A stretch of 32,965 bases of DNA from Chloroflexota bacterium (GCA_002699485.1 PAAV01000022.1:1-32965), one strand, 5' to 3'. Shown: positions 8,131-16,022, numbered from the stretch's first letter. The notes: generated by a model from the sequence alone, not told the origin. Numbers and translations: made by a program.

Positions 8131-9336
8131 CTACTGACAAATAAATGGTATCACAGTTGAATTACTATGTGTTCTTTTTGATGGCAGGTTTTTTTGCTTG
8201 AGATGTTGTAAAGACCTTTCAAACTCTTGATAACTGTCTATTTCGGAAATGTGGTTTACAAATTCACTTAAATTATCGAAGTAAAGACGATATTCGTTCA
8301 CCTGTGGTCCAATAATGCTGATTGAACTTGGGGAGTCCGCATACGTGCCATAAAAGGCAAAGTAAGCTTGATTTAATTTCCGGATGGGGTACCCGTTAGA
8401 ATTAAAAAGTAGTCTCCGGTTGTCCATGTAAAGTTCTGCTTCAGGTACTTTGCCTTCTGCGAGCAATCTTTCCGTATTTAATCGAGTCTCATTCATTTCA
8501 TTCGAAAAAATAAATTGGTTATTTGTTTCGGGTGTGGGTTGTTTTATCATCTCGCATAAATCAAGTTCTGGGCCACTATCTTCGTAGAGTAAATTAAATG
8601 CAGTGTGCCCAATCTCATTTCCGACTATATTTGCCACTGTTTCGTTTAGTATCTGCATTTCTAGGCTTTTGAACATATTGAAACCTAAAGGTCTAAAAAA
8701 CATAAAGGTATGCAGCCATTCATGACTTGCAGTTTGTAGATTCCATAAAATGTCATCGTTTTTATTAACGATGACCGGATACGTTGCAATACCACCGATT
8801 GGAATAACTAGAGATGATAAGTTTTCTTGTTCGAAAAGTTTATTTTCCATATCAACAGCTTGTTGTAATGATAAATCCGGATCTAATAAGGCCTCATCAC
8901 CCCTTAAAATTTTTTCTCTCGGTGACGTGATTAAAATGTTGGGTGCTGAATCAAGAGTAATTAATACAGGAGGAAAGATTATTCGTCTTAAATATGTTAA
9001 CCCCTCGAATTTGATCGCCTCGCTAATTAAATTTTCGATGCTTGCTTCTACATCTTCAGTAGATATTCCATATAAATTATTTCCGCCATTATTAAAGTAT
9101 GAATATATATTTACGAATCGTTTAGATTTAGTCTGTTCATCATTTTTAAGTAACGACTTAATTTTGTAAGACCACTTTTCTGGTAACTTGCTTAACTCCC
9201 AATCTAATATGCTGAAAAGGTGATTTTTGCCTATCTGTTCCGGAACATTGAGTCTGTTTATATCTGTGACAAGTAAGATTCCTACCAACAGAGCTGCAGT
9301 CAGGGCCAATTTAAATAATTTGAAACAACGTCGCAT
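8131..9336 (-). CDS. membrane-anchored HExxH putative zinc peptidase, unknown family
   Basis: A 401-residue protein I cannot place in a named family. Residues 1-24 form a signal anchor (basic MRRCFK then a hydrophobic stretch), so the rest should lie outside the membrane. A zinc-peptidase signature HEWLH is at 205-209, followed 23 residues later by NETVA (Glu232), the gluzincin pattern in which Glu supplies the third zinc ligand. The remainder is helical-looking with no Cys clusters. The ATG at 9336 lacks a clear Shine-Dalgarno; TTTAAT lies five bases upstream. It sits just before hflK on the same strand, which could mean a role in membrane-protein or envelope proteolysis, but this is guilt by association only. 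Confidence 0.6.
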   Translation of the reverse strand: MRRCFKLFKLALTAALLVGILLVTDINRLNVPEQIGKNHLFSILDWELSKLPEKWSYKIKSLLKNDEQTKSKRFVNIYSYFNNGGNNLYGISTEDVEASIENLISEAIKFEGLTYLRRIIFPPVLITLDSAPNILITSPREKILRGDEALLDPDLSLQQAVDMENKLFEQENLSSLVIPIGGIATYPVIVNKNDDILWNLQTASHEWLHTFMFFRPLGFNMFKSLEMQILNETVANIVGNEIGHTAFNLLYEDSGPELDLCEMIKQPTPETNNQFIFSNEMNETRLNTERLLAEGKVPEAELYMDNRRLLFNSNGYPIRKLNQAYFAFYGTYADSPSSISIIGPQVNEYRLYFDNLSEFVNHISEIDSYQEFERSLQHLKQKNLPSKRTHSNSTVIPFICQ

Positions 9337-9501
9337 TGACTATTAAACCTACATTTTCATACTAGATTTTATGGACTATTATGCCTTCATATTGTTGGTG
9401 ATTATGAAGATGTTACCTAATTGGGAATTTGATAAAAACCCCTCTATGCTTTTGGTTGAAAACGTTACCCTGTCTACGAAGTAAAAGCCACTCTTGTTAA
9501 T

Positions 9502-10203
9502 TTAACTTCGTCTGTACAAGGAAAGAAATCTTGATTCATAGTGTTTGAAAAGACCCCATCGATCTAGCTCAGATTTTAGATTATCTCGATCTTCCATAGA
9601 TGATGCTTCATTGAATAGTTTTTCGATTCTATCTATTGCGGCTTTAGGAGCTCCTTCGAAACGCTTCTGTGGGTTTAAAAGACCTCTTGATGAAAACTCT
9701 TGAAGGTTTGTTGTGGCTGAATTTGATGTGAACTCATATATAAATTTTAGTAAAGCCACGTCCCACCATTCATCCACTCCTACCATAACCACAGATAAAT
9801 CCTGGTCTTTTTTATCTAAATCATCTGCTATCTTGTGAGCTATTTCAGATGGTTCTCCTTTAACAATCTCAAAGTTTTCTGGTTCATTTTTATATTTATA
9901 TAAAATGCCTGGGGCTTGGGGTCCTATGTTCAAAGAAATCTGTTTCAGGTATTCGTAAGCTTCAGGCCTGAAGCCTTCTAAATTTAACGCGTAAGTAGGA
10001 GTTATAATAGTTGGTTTTTCAGCTAATACCCGCCCTTTCCTTACAACACCTTCTTGACCGCCTTGATCAATTTCTCTATAAATAGGCTCTGTGACAACAT
10101 AATAAGCGATGTTTGTTATACCAAATGTAGCTAAATTTTGTTTTGGATATCGCACTATCCAAGTTTGTTCAATAGCACGTATCCAATCTTGTAGGTCTTC
10201 CAT
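9502..10203 (-). CDS. unrecognised soluble protein, divergent from DUF503 gene
   Basis: A 233-residue protein that I do not recognise. It lacks a signal peptide or membrane helix. The N-terminal half contains strands (ATFGITNIAYYVVTEPIY, PTIITPTYALNL), a middle VVMVGVDEWWDVALLKFIYEF stretch, and a C-terminal helical region ending in basic residues (SLYRRS). No catalytic motif is evident. The reading frame extends upstream to a GTG at 10254, but that would run into the Shine-Dalgarno of the divergent gene, so I start at ATG 10203, which has TATAAT seven bases upstream and no Shine-Dalgarno, suggesting a leaderless transcript. Codon usage and length argue that it is a real gene. Confidence 0.65.
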   Translation of the reverse strand: MEDLQDWIRAIEQTWIVRYPKQNLATFGITNIAYYVVTEPIYREIDQGGQEGVVRKGRVLAEKPTIITPTYALNLEGFRPEAYEYLKQISLNIGPQAPGILYKYKNEPENFEIVKGEPSEIAHKIADDLDKKDQDLSVVMVGVDEWWDVALLKFIYEFTSNSATTNLQEFSSRGLLNPQKRFEGAPKAAIDRIEKLFNEASSMEDRDNLKSELDRWGLFKHYESRFLSLYRRS

Positions 10204-10210
10204 ATGTAAA

Positions 10211-10216
10211 ATTATA
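10211..10216 (-). promoter_or_regulatory. candidate -10 TATAAT of a leaderless transcript
   Basis: A perfect TATAAT on the minus strand ends 7 bases before ATG 10203 and no ribosome-binding site intervenes. This is the same geometry as the TATAAA before the LOG-like gene. A TTGGAC at 10237-10242 is a possible -35 but its 20-base spacing is long. Confidence is limited because the region is AT-rich. Confidence 0.35.
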
Positions 10217-10269
10217 TATCTAACTTTGGTTATTTGGTCCAATATTTTGTTCACAGGAGGGTTTCAAAC

Positions 10270-10563
10270 ATGCATGTAACCGTAGCCAAATTAAGTTTAT
10301 CTTTAGAAGATACACATAGTTTAAAGTCTAAAAGAAATATAATCCGGCCTGTGATTGAAAAAGTTAAATCCAAGCATAACGTATCTATTTCAGAAATCAG
10401 TCTTAACGACGATTATAAAATTAGTGTTATAGGTGTAAGTTGCGTGTCTAATAGCACTCAAAACAACCTCAAATTGATTAATGGAGTATTGGATTTTATT
10501 GATTTTCTATCAGATGGGTTCGCGGTAATAGATACACAAATTGAAACTATGACGGGTTTCTGA
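10270..10563 (+). CDS. DUF503 (YlxP-like) family protein
   Basis: A 97-residue protein of the DUF503 family (YlxP in Bacillus, often in the nusA-infB-rbfA neighbourhood and linked to ribosome function). The diagnostic N-terminus is present: a beta strand followed by SLKSKRNIIRPVIEKVKSKHNVSISEI, where the family has SLKxKRxxlrpil-ekl-r-rfnvsvaEv. The C-terminus (INGVLDFIDF) also fits. The start is ATG 10270, with AGGAGGG eight bases upstream; a longer frame from 10234 would lie upstream of this strong Shine-Dalgarno. Here it stands apart from infB/rbfA and directly precedes a tRNA gene. The function of the family is not firmly established. Confidence 0.85.
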   Translation: MHVTVAKLSLSLEDTHSLKSKRNIIRPVIEKVKSKHNVSISEISLNDDYKISVIGVSCVSNSTQNNLKLINGVLDFIDFLSDGFAVIDTQIETMTGF

Positions 10564-10613
10564 CAATTTGAATATTAAGCTCTTAAATGATAGTAATTTA
10601 AGTTCACATAAGT

Positions 10614-10690
10614 CGGGGTGTGGCGCAGCTTGGTAGCGCACCTGCATGGGGTGCAGGGGGTCGCCGGTTCAAGTCCGGCCACCCCGACCA
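10614..10690 (+). tRNA. tRNA-Pro, anticodon GGG
   Basis: The cloverleaf folds cleanly: acceptor CGGGGTG pairs with CACCCCG, D stem GCGC/GCGC, anticodon stem CCTGC/GCAGG around loop ATGGGGT (anticodon GGG), five-base variable loop, and T stem GCCGG/CCGGC around TTCAAGT. Discriminator A is followed by an encoded CCA. It reads CCC and CCU proline codons. It is the only tRNA in the window, and I see no integrase or duplicated tRNA tail beside it. Confidence 0.97.
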
Positions 10691-10753
10691 TAAATAATTT
10701 ATATTAGACCAAAGTCGCTTATTTTTAGTGTGCGATATAACTGATTGCAGTAG

Positions 10754-12268
10754 TTATTTCGTTAAGGTGCTTACTAGTCGCTCGGCAACCATGGCCACGG
10801 GTATATTCGTGTTGCCTCTTGGAACATTAGGCATTATGGATGCATCAATTACATATAGATTATCCACTCCATGAACTTTACCCATGTTGTCTACTACTGC
10901 ATATGAGTCGGATTCAGGTCCCATCTTGCATGTACCCACAGGATGATAATAGTGCAGTGCTAATTTACGTATATCGTCGAGTGAGACTATCCTGCTTGTT
11001 TCGATTAGTTCGTTACCTATTAATTCGGAAATATCCTTTTGATGTGATATTTCCCTGCTAAGTACTAACCCTTCCATTAAAATTTCAATATCTTTATCCT
11101 CGGAGTCGTTTAAATACCCTTGATCAATTATTGGCTGTTCAAGTGGGTTAGCGCTGTTAAGAGTTAAATGGCCGCGCGATATAGGCGCCATATTTGCTGA
11201 ATAAATTGCACAATCCCATTTGCCATTACTGTTCTCAGTAACCCCAGTGACTGGGTATACGTGTAAATCAAAGCCTTCTTTGCAATTCTTACTTTTGGTT
11301 TTAGCTATAGTCTGCTCGCTATAAACGATATTTCCATTTTGTCTAAACTCTCTCATCAAATTTGATAGTAGAGTAGTTCCTTGGAATTTGATATTTATAG
11401 ACGGGTGATCATGTAGATTTTCGCCAACACCAATTAGGTTGATTTGAGGCTTAATTCCTACATCAGGCAAATTCGATGAGTTGCCAATTCCAGAACGCAT
11501 GAGAATACAAGGAGACTCATAAGCACCACCAGAAATAATTATTCGGTCAGCAGTAATATTAATACGCTTTTTATTAATAATGGCGTCTACTGAGCATGCT
11601 TTATTGCCACGTAAATTTATTTTGTCGACTAACGCATCTCCAACAATTGTTAAATAACCATTTTCTCTTACTGGATCCAGATAACCGAATGCTGCGTTAA
11701 ACCTCTGTCCATGTAAATTATTGACAGGAGATATATCTACTCCATTATCTTCGTACAAGTCATTTAAATTATTGGTGCGGGGGATGCCGATTTTTTCTAT
11801 CGAGGTTACACACACGCTGTGAAAAGGTGTAACTTCCGACTTTTTGAAATCTCTAACACCAAGGGTTTTATTTGCTTTATTAAAAAATGGCAATACTTCC
11901 TTAGAGGACCAACCTTGATTTCCATAAGATTCCCAAGTGTCATAATCAACATAACTTCCCCATATGGCAATACAGCCATTATGTGAAGAACATCCTCCGA
12001 TCACCTTAGCTCGTTCAAGGCTATGATTAGGTTCACCATTCTGGCTTGAGCTTTTGTATCCCCAGTCATGTGTTTCTCCAATGACTGTCCCATTAATCAG
12101 ATCAGCTGGCCATTTTTTATTATCGAGTGGACCGAAATCTGGCCCTGCTTCTAATAGAACAACATGTTGATTTTCTTTACTAGCAAGACGACCGGCAATT
12201 ATTGAACCGGCAGTTCCAGCACCAACTACTAATGTATCCGCATGTGTTGGAATGTTTGACAATTCCAT
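10754..12268 (-). CDS. GMC-family FAD oxidoreductase (choline dehydrogenase-like)
   Basis: A 504-residue glucose-methanol-choline family flavoprotein that oxidises an alcohol to an aldehyde using FAD. The dinucleotide-binding motif GAGTAG is at 16-21 with the GGCSSHNGCIAIWG block (where FAD is held) at about 91-104. The C-terminal signature HPVGTCKMG begins at His442, the catalytic His, and the matching Asn lies in the GNTNIP segment (486 or 488). The DASIMPNVPRGNTNIP stretch is characteristic. Length is a little under the usual 530-560. AAGGG precedes the ATG. It is divergent from a DAO-type oxidase with 144 bases between, so both may respond to the same substrate, possibly an alcohol or amine osmolyte; that substrate link is inference. 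Confidence 0.9.
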   Translation of the reverse strand: MELSNIPTHADTLVVGAGTAGSIIAGRLASKENQHVVLLEAGPDFGPLDNKKWPADLINGTVIGETHDWGYKSSSQNGEPNHSLERAKVIGGCSSHNGCIAIWGSYVDYDTWESYGNQGWSSKEVLPFFNKANKTLGVRDFKKSEVTPFHSVCVTSIEKIGIPRTNNLNDLYEDNGVDISPVNNLHGQRFNAAFGYLDPVRENGYLTIVGDALVDKINLRGNKACSVDAIINKKRINITADRIIISGGAYESPCILMRSGIGNSSNLPDVGIKPQINLIGVGENLHDHPSINIKFQGTTLLSNLMREFRQNGNIVYSEQTIAKTKSKNCKEGFDLHVYPVTGVTENSNGKWDCAIYSANMAPISRGHLTLNSANPLEQPIIDQGYLNDSEDKDIEILMEGLVLSREISHQKDISELIGNELIETSRIVSLDDIRKLALHYYHPVGTCKMGPESDSYAVVDNMGKVHGVDNLYVIDASIMPNVPRGNTNIPVAMVAERLVSTLTK

Positions 12269-12345
12269 GATTTGCCCTTTTTGTTTTACTAACTAAGAAT
12301 TGATTCTAAAGCTATGATTTAGCAGGTTATGTTAAATTTAGCATA

Positions 12346-12375
12346 TTGATAGTGAGTCGGAAAATATTCTATGTT
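12346..12375 (+). promoter_or_regulatory. candidate promoter of the DAO-type oxidase gene
   Basis: TTGATA (12346-12351) and TATGTT (12370-12375) are separated by 18 bases in the 144-base divergent region, about 38 bases before the TTG start. Each hexamer is close to the sigma-70 type consensus but the -10 matches only four of six positions. Confidence 0.3.
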
Positions 12376-12412
12376 AAATATGCGGATCATTTCTGATGGG
12401 GAGTAAAAATAG

Positions 12413-13522
12413 TTGAAGTCGTCTGTTAATGTAGCAGTAATTGGTGGAGGCATCATTGGAGCTTCCACAGCATTTTATCTTTCTCAGTTGGGCTCAAGAG
12501 TGACGATTTTTGAGAAAGACCAACTTGCATCTGGGGCAAGTGGACATTCTTTTGCATGGATTAACTCGTTCAATAAATTTCCTAAACCGTACCATGACTT
12601 CAATCATGATTCCATGGAGCGATGGAGCCGTTTTGAGAGGTTGTTAAATCAAGATGTTGGTTTGAAATGGGGAGGGAATGTTACTTTTGCAACAGATGAA
12701 TTAAGTGGAACCGGGCTTGCTCAAGATATCAATCGATTACAAAAATGGGGTTATCCTTCTAGGCTGATAACGAAAAGAGAACTGCTTGAACTTGAACCAT
12801 CATTAGAAATATCTAAATTTCACCTTGCGGCTTACACATGGTCTGAAGGACACGTGATGACTGACAAGGTTATACATGCTTGCATGAACAGCATTGTTGA
12901 AAATGGGGGAAAAGTAATACTGAACAGTAGAGTAGACTCAGTTAGCCAAGACAGTTCAGGTGCCTCTGTCGTAGTTGAAGGGAAAAGTTATGCATTTGAT
13001 ATGGTTGTGGTTGCTGGAGGTGTTAATACGAGTCAGCTATCTGAAACGTATGGTTTAAAACTGCCTCAAAGAGTTAGTCCGGGAGTGGTTGTTAAGACTA
13101 ATCCAATCAATCAAATTTTACGATCATTATCGGTGCTACAGATTGTTAATGGAACGGGCCAAATAGATCAAATACATGTGAGGCAAGATGCCCACGGCGT
13201 GGTTATGATTGGTACGGGCAGCCAAGAACATGAAACCTCAGATGATTCTCAGAAACATGCAGATAATTTAGTAAAGGAAGCTGCTAGGTATATACCCGGA
13301 TTACAAGGTGCCACTGCAATTAGAGTGCCTGTAGGGTTTCGTCCAATGCCAATCGATGAACTTCCTGTTATAGGATTCACTTCTGAAACGCCTAATATCT
13401 ATGTCTTGCTAATGCACAGCGGAGTGACACTAGCACCACTAGTAGGTGAATTAGCTTCAATGGAGATTGTTGAAAATATCGAAGTAGAATGCTTGGCCAG
13501 ATATAGACCCACAAGATTTTGA
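12413..13522 (+). CDS. DAO-family FAD-dependent amine/amino-acid oxidoreductase
   Basis: A 369-residue flavoprotein of the DAO fold (glycine oxidase, sarcosine oxidase, D-amino-acid dehydrogenase relatives) that oxidises an amine C-N bond. The FAD motif GGGIIG is at 11-16 followed by the ASTAFYLSQLGSRVTIFEKD helix-strand, with Glu at the ribose-binding position, and the SGASGHSFAWIN segment that contacts the flavin. The C-terminus (PVIGFTSETPNIYVLLMHSGVTLAPLVGELA) is the typical second FAD-contacting region. The start is TTG 12413 with GGGGAG about 9 bases upstream. The substrate cannot be read from the sequence. A divergent GMC oxidase lies next to it. Confidence 0.88.
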   Translation: MKSSVNVAVIGGGIIGASTAFYLSQLGSRVTIFEKDQLASGASGHSFAWINSFNKFPKPYHDFNHDSMERWSRFERLLNQDVGLKWGGNVTFATDELSGTGLAQDINRLQKWGYPSRLITKRELLELEPSLEISKFHLAAYTWSEGHVMTDKVIHACMNSIVENGGKVILNSRVDSVSQDSSGASVVVEGKSYAFDMVVVAGGVNTSQLSETYGLKLPQRVSPGVVVKTNPINQILRSLSVLQIVNGTGQIDQIHVRQDAHGVVMIGTGSQEHETSDDSQKHADNLVKEAARYIPGLQGATAIRVPVGFRPMPIDELPVIGFTSETPNIYVLLMHSGVTLAPLVGELASMEIVENIEVECLARYRPTRF

Positions 13523-13656
13523 AGGAAAATCAGTAATCGAATCCTCTTAACGCAGCAAAAATCAATTTAAATTGTACAAAAAGAAGGATTATAAATTACC
13601 GAATAGTTGGATAATTCGATCATAGCTATAGGTTTACCTGCTAAGGAGGTAATTTA

Positions 13657-14352
13657 ATGCGGCGATCAATCCTAGTCTGGTTTTCAGTTGTTTTAGCTGG
13701 TTTTGTAGGAGTCTCTTTATTCTTAATAGTTTCTTCAGTAAACGAGTCAGGAAATAATGTTGAAGAGCAAATAGCTTTGGCTCGACAAAGTTCTGGAGAC
13801 GGAATACAGGTTCATGGTAACTGGGAAGTTGAAATATATGATTTGAATGGCCTGTTACTACAAACTCATGTTTTTCAGAATAAATTGACGACAGAAGCAA
13901 AACCTATTTTGATAGATTTTCTAAGGGCATCATGGCCTGAAACCCATGGAGTTACGAAATGGGATCTATTTGGATATGGGTTTGAGAGAAATGGGGTTCC
14001 ATACCAACCATGGAGTTCAGAAAATCTAGATGAGTTACTTATTTATTCTGTTAACGATCTTGCAGCTTCTGATATCGAAACTGTTTTCATGTCTGGAGAT
14101 GATACTGGTGCTGAATGTGATAATACAACTTCCACAGCACCTGCTGGAGAAACAACAATTATGCTGTCAATCTCATGCAACTTTAATCAAGATGCAAACA
14201 TAGGATATTTTTCAACATATTTCGAATATTATGTTTCAAGTCCAATTGAGGATTTTAAATATAAAAAGTATCTTACATACAAGAGAGTAGACCCCATAAC
14301 TGTTCTGGCCGGCCAAAAAGTAGCGGTCAACATGAACATTTCCTTCGAATAA
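13657..14352 (+). CDS. unrecognised exported protein with N-terminal membrane helix
   Basis: A 231-residue protein of unknown family. Residues 1-30 are a basic stub then a membrane helix (LVWFSVVLAGFVGVSLFLIV), so the rest is probably extracytoplasmic and anchored or cleaved. The body is beta-rich; a stretch starting VHGNWEVEIYDLNG and continuing into LLLQTHVFQNKL resembles a small beta domain, and two Cys (about residues 152 and 171) could form a disulfide. A perfect AAGGAGGT lies seven bases before the ATG, the strongest ribosome site in the window, suggesting high expression. The next gene begins four bases after its stop, and encodes an acidic C-terminally anchored protein, so the pair probably forms a surface structure. 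Confidence 0.65.
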   Translation: MRRSILVWFSVVLAGFVGVSLFLIVSSVNESGNNVEEQIALARQSSGDGIQVHGNWEVEIYDLNGLLLQTHVFQNKLTTEAKPILIDFLRASWPETHGVTKWDLFGYGFERNGVPYQPWSSENLDELLIYSVNDLAASDIETVFMSGDDTGAECDNTTSTAPAGETTIMLSISCNFNQDANIGYFSTYFEYYVSSPIEDFKYKKYLTYKRVDPITVLAGQKVAVNMNISFE

Positions 14353-14356
14353 AGTC

Positions 14357-15118
14357 ATGATTAGATTTTTGGTTTCGTTGATTATATTTGGCTTGCCATT
14401 GCTTTTTGTTACTGGTGTTGTTTTTGCCCAGGAACCAGATATAGAGATTAATATCAATGAAAAGATCTCTGTAGGTGATACTAAAAATTATGAGAGGGAT
14501 TCCTTAAAAGAGGAAATTCATGTTAATGACACTTTAATCTCGGAAAATGATACAGAAACAGAGTCGATTAACTTGGTTGATGAAATGGATGTTGAAGTTT
14601 CTGGTGAGCCCTTTGTAGTCGAGACACCAGTTATATTGGAAGATAAATCTGTGGAAAACAATTCTCTTGAATCAACAGATTTAAATGGATTAGAGGAGGC
14701 TGATAAAACAAACATTGAATCTTCCACAAGCCAACAAGAACCTAGCGAAGAAACAATAAACGATTCTGGTCGTAAAATAAAAGTTTCTTCTGGTTCCAGC
14801 AAAGATTCAGGCGTAGACTCCAGTTCTATTGACACAGATACTGATGTTGAAAAAGAAGCCACTCAAAATATAGAACCGGATGAACTATCAGATGTGGATA
14901 CGGCTGAAATAGGGCACGAGTCTAGTATTGATGCAAATACAAACACCCAGAGTAAAGATAAGGAAGCGAGCTCATCACTAGTATCTGATTCAGAAGTTAA
15001 CGGTGCTACTAGCGGCTCTTGTTCTTCAACGCAAAATCAGGGAGTTGATGCCTCAATAATCGCAATGAGCATGATATTGGTTCCCATTGTTTTTAGGCGA
15101 TTGCGGCATTATAAATAG
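14357..15118 (+). CDS. acidic Ser/Thr/Asp-rich surface protein with Cys-type C-terminal sorting-like tail
   Basis: A 253-residue protein with a signal peptide (residues 1-24, cleavage likely VFA|QEP) followed by about 190 residues of low-complexity sequence dominated by Ser, Thr, Asp, Glu and Asn, with no recognisable domain; it is probably an extended, possibly glycosylated stalk. The last 34 residues (220-253) hold Ser-Cys222, Asn227, Gly229, Asp231, a hydrophobic segment and an RRLRHYK basic end. The same arrangement closes the peptidase-like protein at 30137-31531. This resembles Cys-containing C-terminal sorting signals. It follows the preceding gene by four bases. The function is unknown; surface location is inferred. 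Confidence 0.7.
   Translation: MIRFLVSLIIFGLPLLFVTGVVFAQEPDIEININEKISVGDTKNYERDSLKEEIHVNDTLISENDTETESINLVDEMDVEVSGEPFVVETPVILEDKSVENNSLESTDLNGLEEADKTNIESSTSQQEPSEETINDSGRKIKVSSGSSKDSGVDSSSIDTDTDVEKEATQNIEPDELSDVDTAEIGHESSIDANTNTQSKDKEASSSLVSDSEVNGATSGSCSSTQNQGVDASIIAMSMILVPIVFRRLRHYK
15014..15115 (+). other. C-terminal sorting-like module, copy 1
   Basis: Codes for the last 34 residues of the acidic surface protein. Aligned without gaps to copy 2, identical positions include Ser221, Cys222, Asn227, Gly229, Asp231, Met237, Arg247, Leu249 and Arg250. The order is Cys, polar spacer, Gly-x-Asp, a hydrophobic helix of about 15 residues, then Arg-rich end, the tripartite plan of known C-terminal sorting signals. 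Confidence 0.6.
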
Positions 15119-15124
15119 TTGGAA

Positions 15125-15598
15125 TCAAATCCGTGCCTTTTGATTTAAGGGGTCGAGGATTACAACCGGTATAGTTCTACCTGAGAGCTCTTCATATTTG
15201 CCAAAACTGGGGTAAAAATTTAAAAGTTTTGGCCAAACTACATCTCGTATTTTACGATCCGCCACTCTAGCTTTTGCATTTAATTTCATGCCCGGAATAT
15301 GAACCGTTACGTTTTCATTTTCTTTTATGTTAAGTAGCCAAGCGGGTGGTTTAGGGTTGCCTCCAAATGACGCAACGATTAAATACTTATTTTCCCATTC
15401 AAGATATATTAAGGCCGATGTCCTGGATTTACCCGTAAGCCTGCCTGTTGTGGTCAGCAGTAAACTTGGTAGTCCGGCAAGTGAACCAAGTAGCATTCCA
15501 TTTGTTGTCCGAAATAATAGAATGTGTATTGAATTGAACAGTCTTATTAGAAAATAATTTTGTGAAAATAAATCTTGAATTTGTTTTAGAAATAACAT
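15125..15598 (-). CDS. DDN/F420H2-dependent nitroreductase-family (deazaflavin-type) protein
   Basis: A 157-residue split-barrel protein of the family typified by the mycobacterial deazaflavin-dependent nitroreductase DDN, which uses coenzyme F420. Signature stretches are the PSLLLTTTGRLTGKSRTSALIYL core, where the family has LLLTTxGRkSGxxRtxPL, then YLIVASFGGNPKPPAWLLNI, matching VAS.GG...hPaWy.Nl, and VTVHIPGMKLNAKAR. The N-terminal 30 residues are hydrophobic and may be membrane-associated, as in DDN. ATG 15598 is preceded by AGGA. The cofactor is inferred from the family; some members bind FMN-like or no deazaflavin. It converges on the surface-protein gene, with stops seven bases apart. 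Confidence 0.82.
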   Translation of the reverse strand: MLFLKQIQDLFSQNYFLIRLFNSIHILLFRTTNGMLLGSLAGLPSLLLTTTGRLTGKSRTSALIYLEWENKYLIVASFGGNPKPPAWLLNIKENENVTVHIPGMKLNAKARVADRKIRDVVWPKLLNFYPSFGKYEELSGRTIPVVILDPLNQKARI

Positions 15599-15770
15599 AG
15601 TTATCCTGCATTACGAGTATTTCTCAAATCTGCGAGCTAATCATACTATGGTTTATACAAAATAATATGTAACTATTGTGTGACATAAAAAACGTTCTTT
15701 AAGGGAGTTATAATTGCTTTAGCTAATATTTTATGTGCGAGTAAGTCTATTATTCTAAAAAGTGTAACTA

Positions 15771-16022
15771 GTGAAACGGGATCAATTATTTAATGTCATT
15801 TTAATTGCTTTATTGATATCTGTTGGTTTTATATATACCAATTGGATGGATAAGCTAATTTTTGGAGTCTTTTGGGTTGTTCTGTCAGGGGTTTTCATTG
15901 TGCGAGCAATGGAATTGATGGAGCGACCACAGTTCAGTAAAATTGTACTTAAAAGGTCTCAGTATTTGATAACAGCAGTAGCGCTCGTATTTATGATTAT
16001 AGGTTTACTTAGATATTCTTAG
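15771..16022 (+). CDS. small membrane protein, unknown
   Basis: An 83-residue hydrophobic protein with two or three predicted membrane helices: about residues 8-23, 29-45 and, after a charged loop (MELMERPQFSKIVLKRS), 63-80. The start is GTG at 15771 with no strong Shine-Dalgarno. Composition and helix pattern support a real membrane protein, but I recognise no family. It stands alone between the F420-type gene (divergent) and the Kelch gene (convergent). Confidence 0.5.
   Translation: MKRDQLFNVILIALLISVGFIYTNWMDKLIFGVFWVVLSGVFIVRAMELMERPQFSKIVLKRSQYLITAVALVFMIIGLLRYS

Noticed and set aside
9371-9484. A 37-codon plus-strand frame (ATG to TAA) in the 165-base gap before the HExxH gene
   Set aside because: No ribosome-binding site, no recognisable motif and AT-rich sequence; most likely chance.
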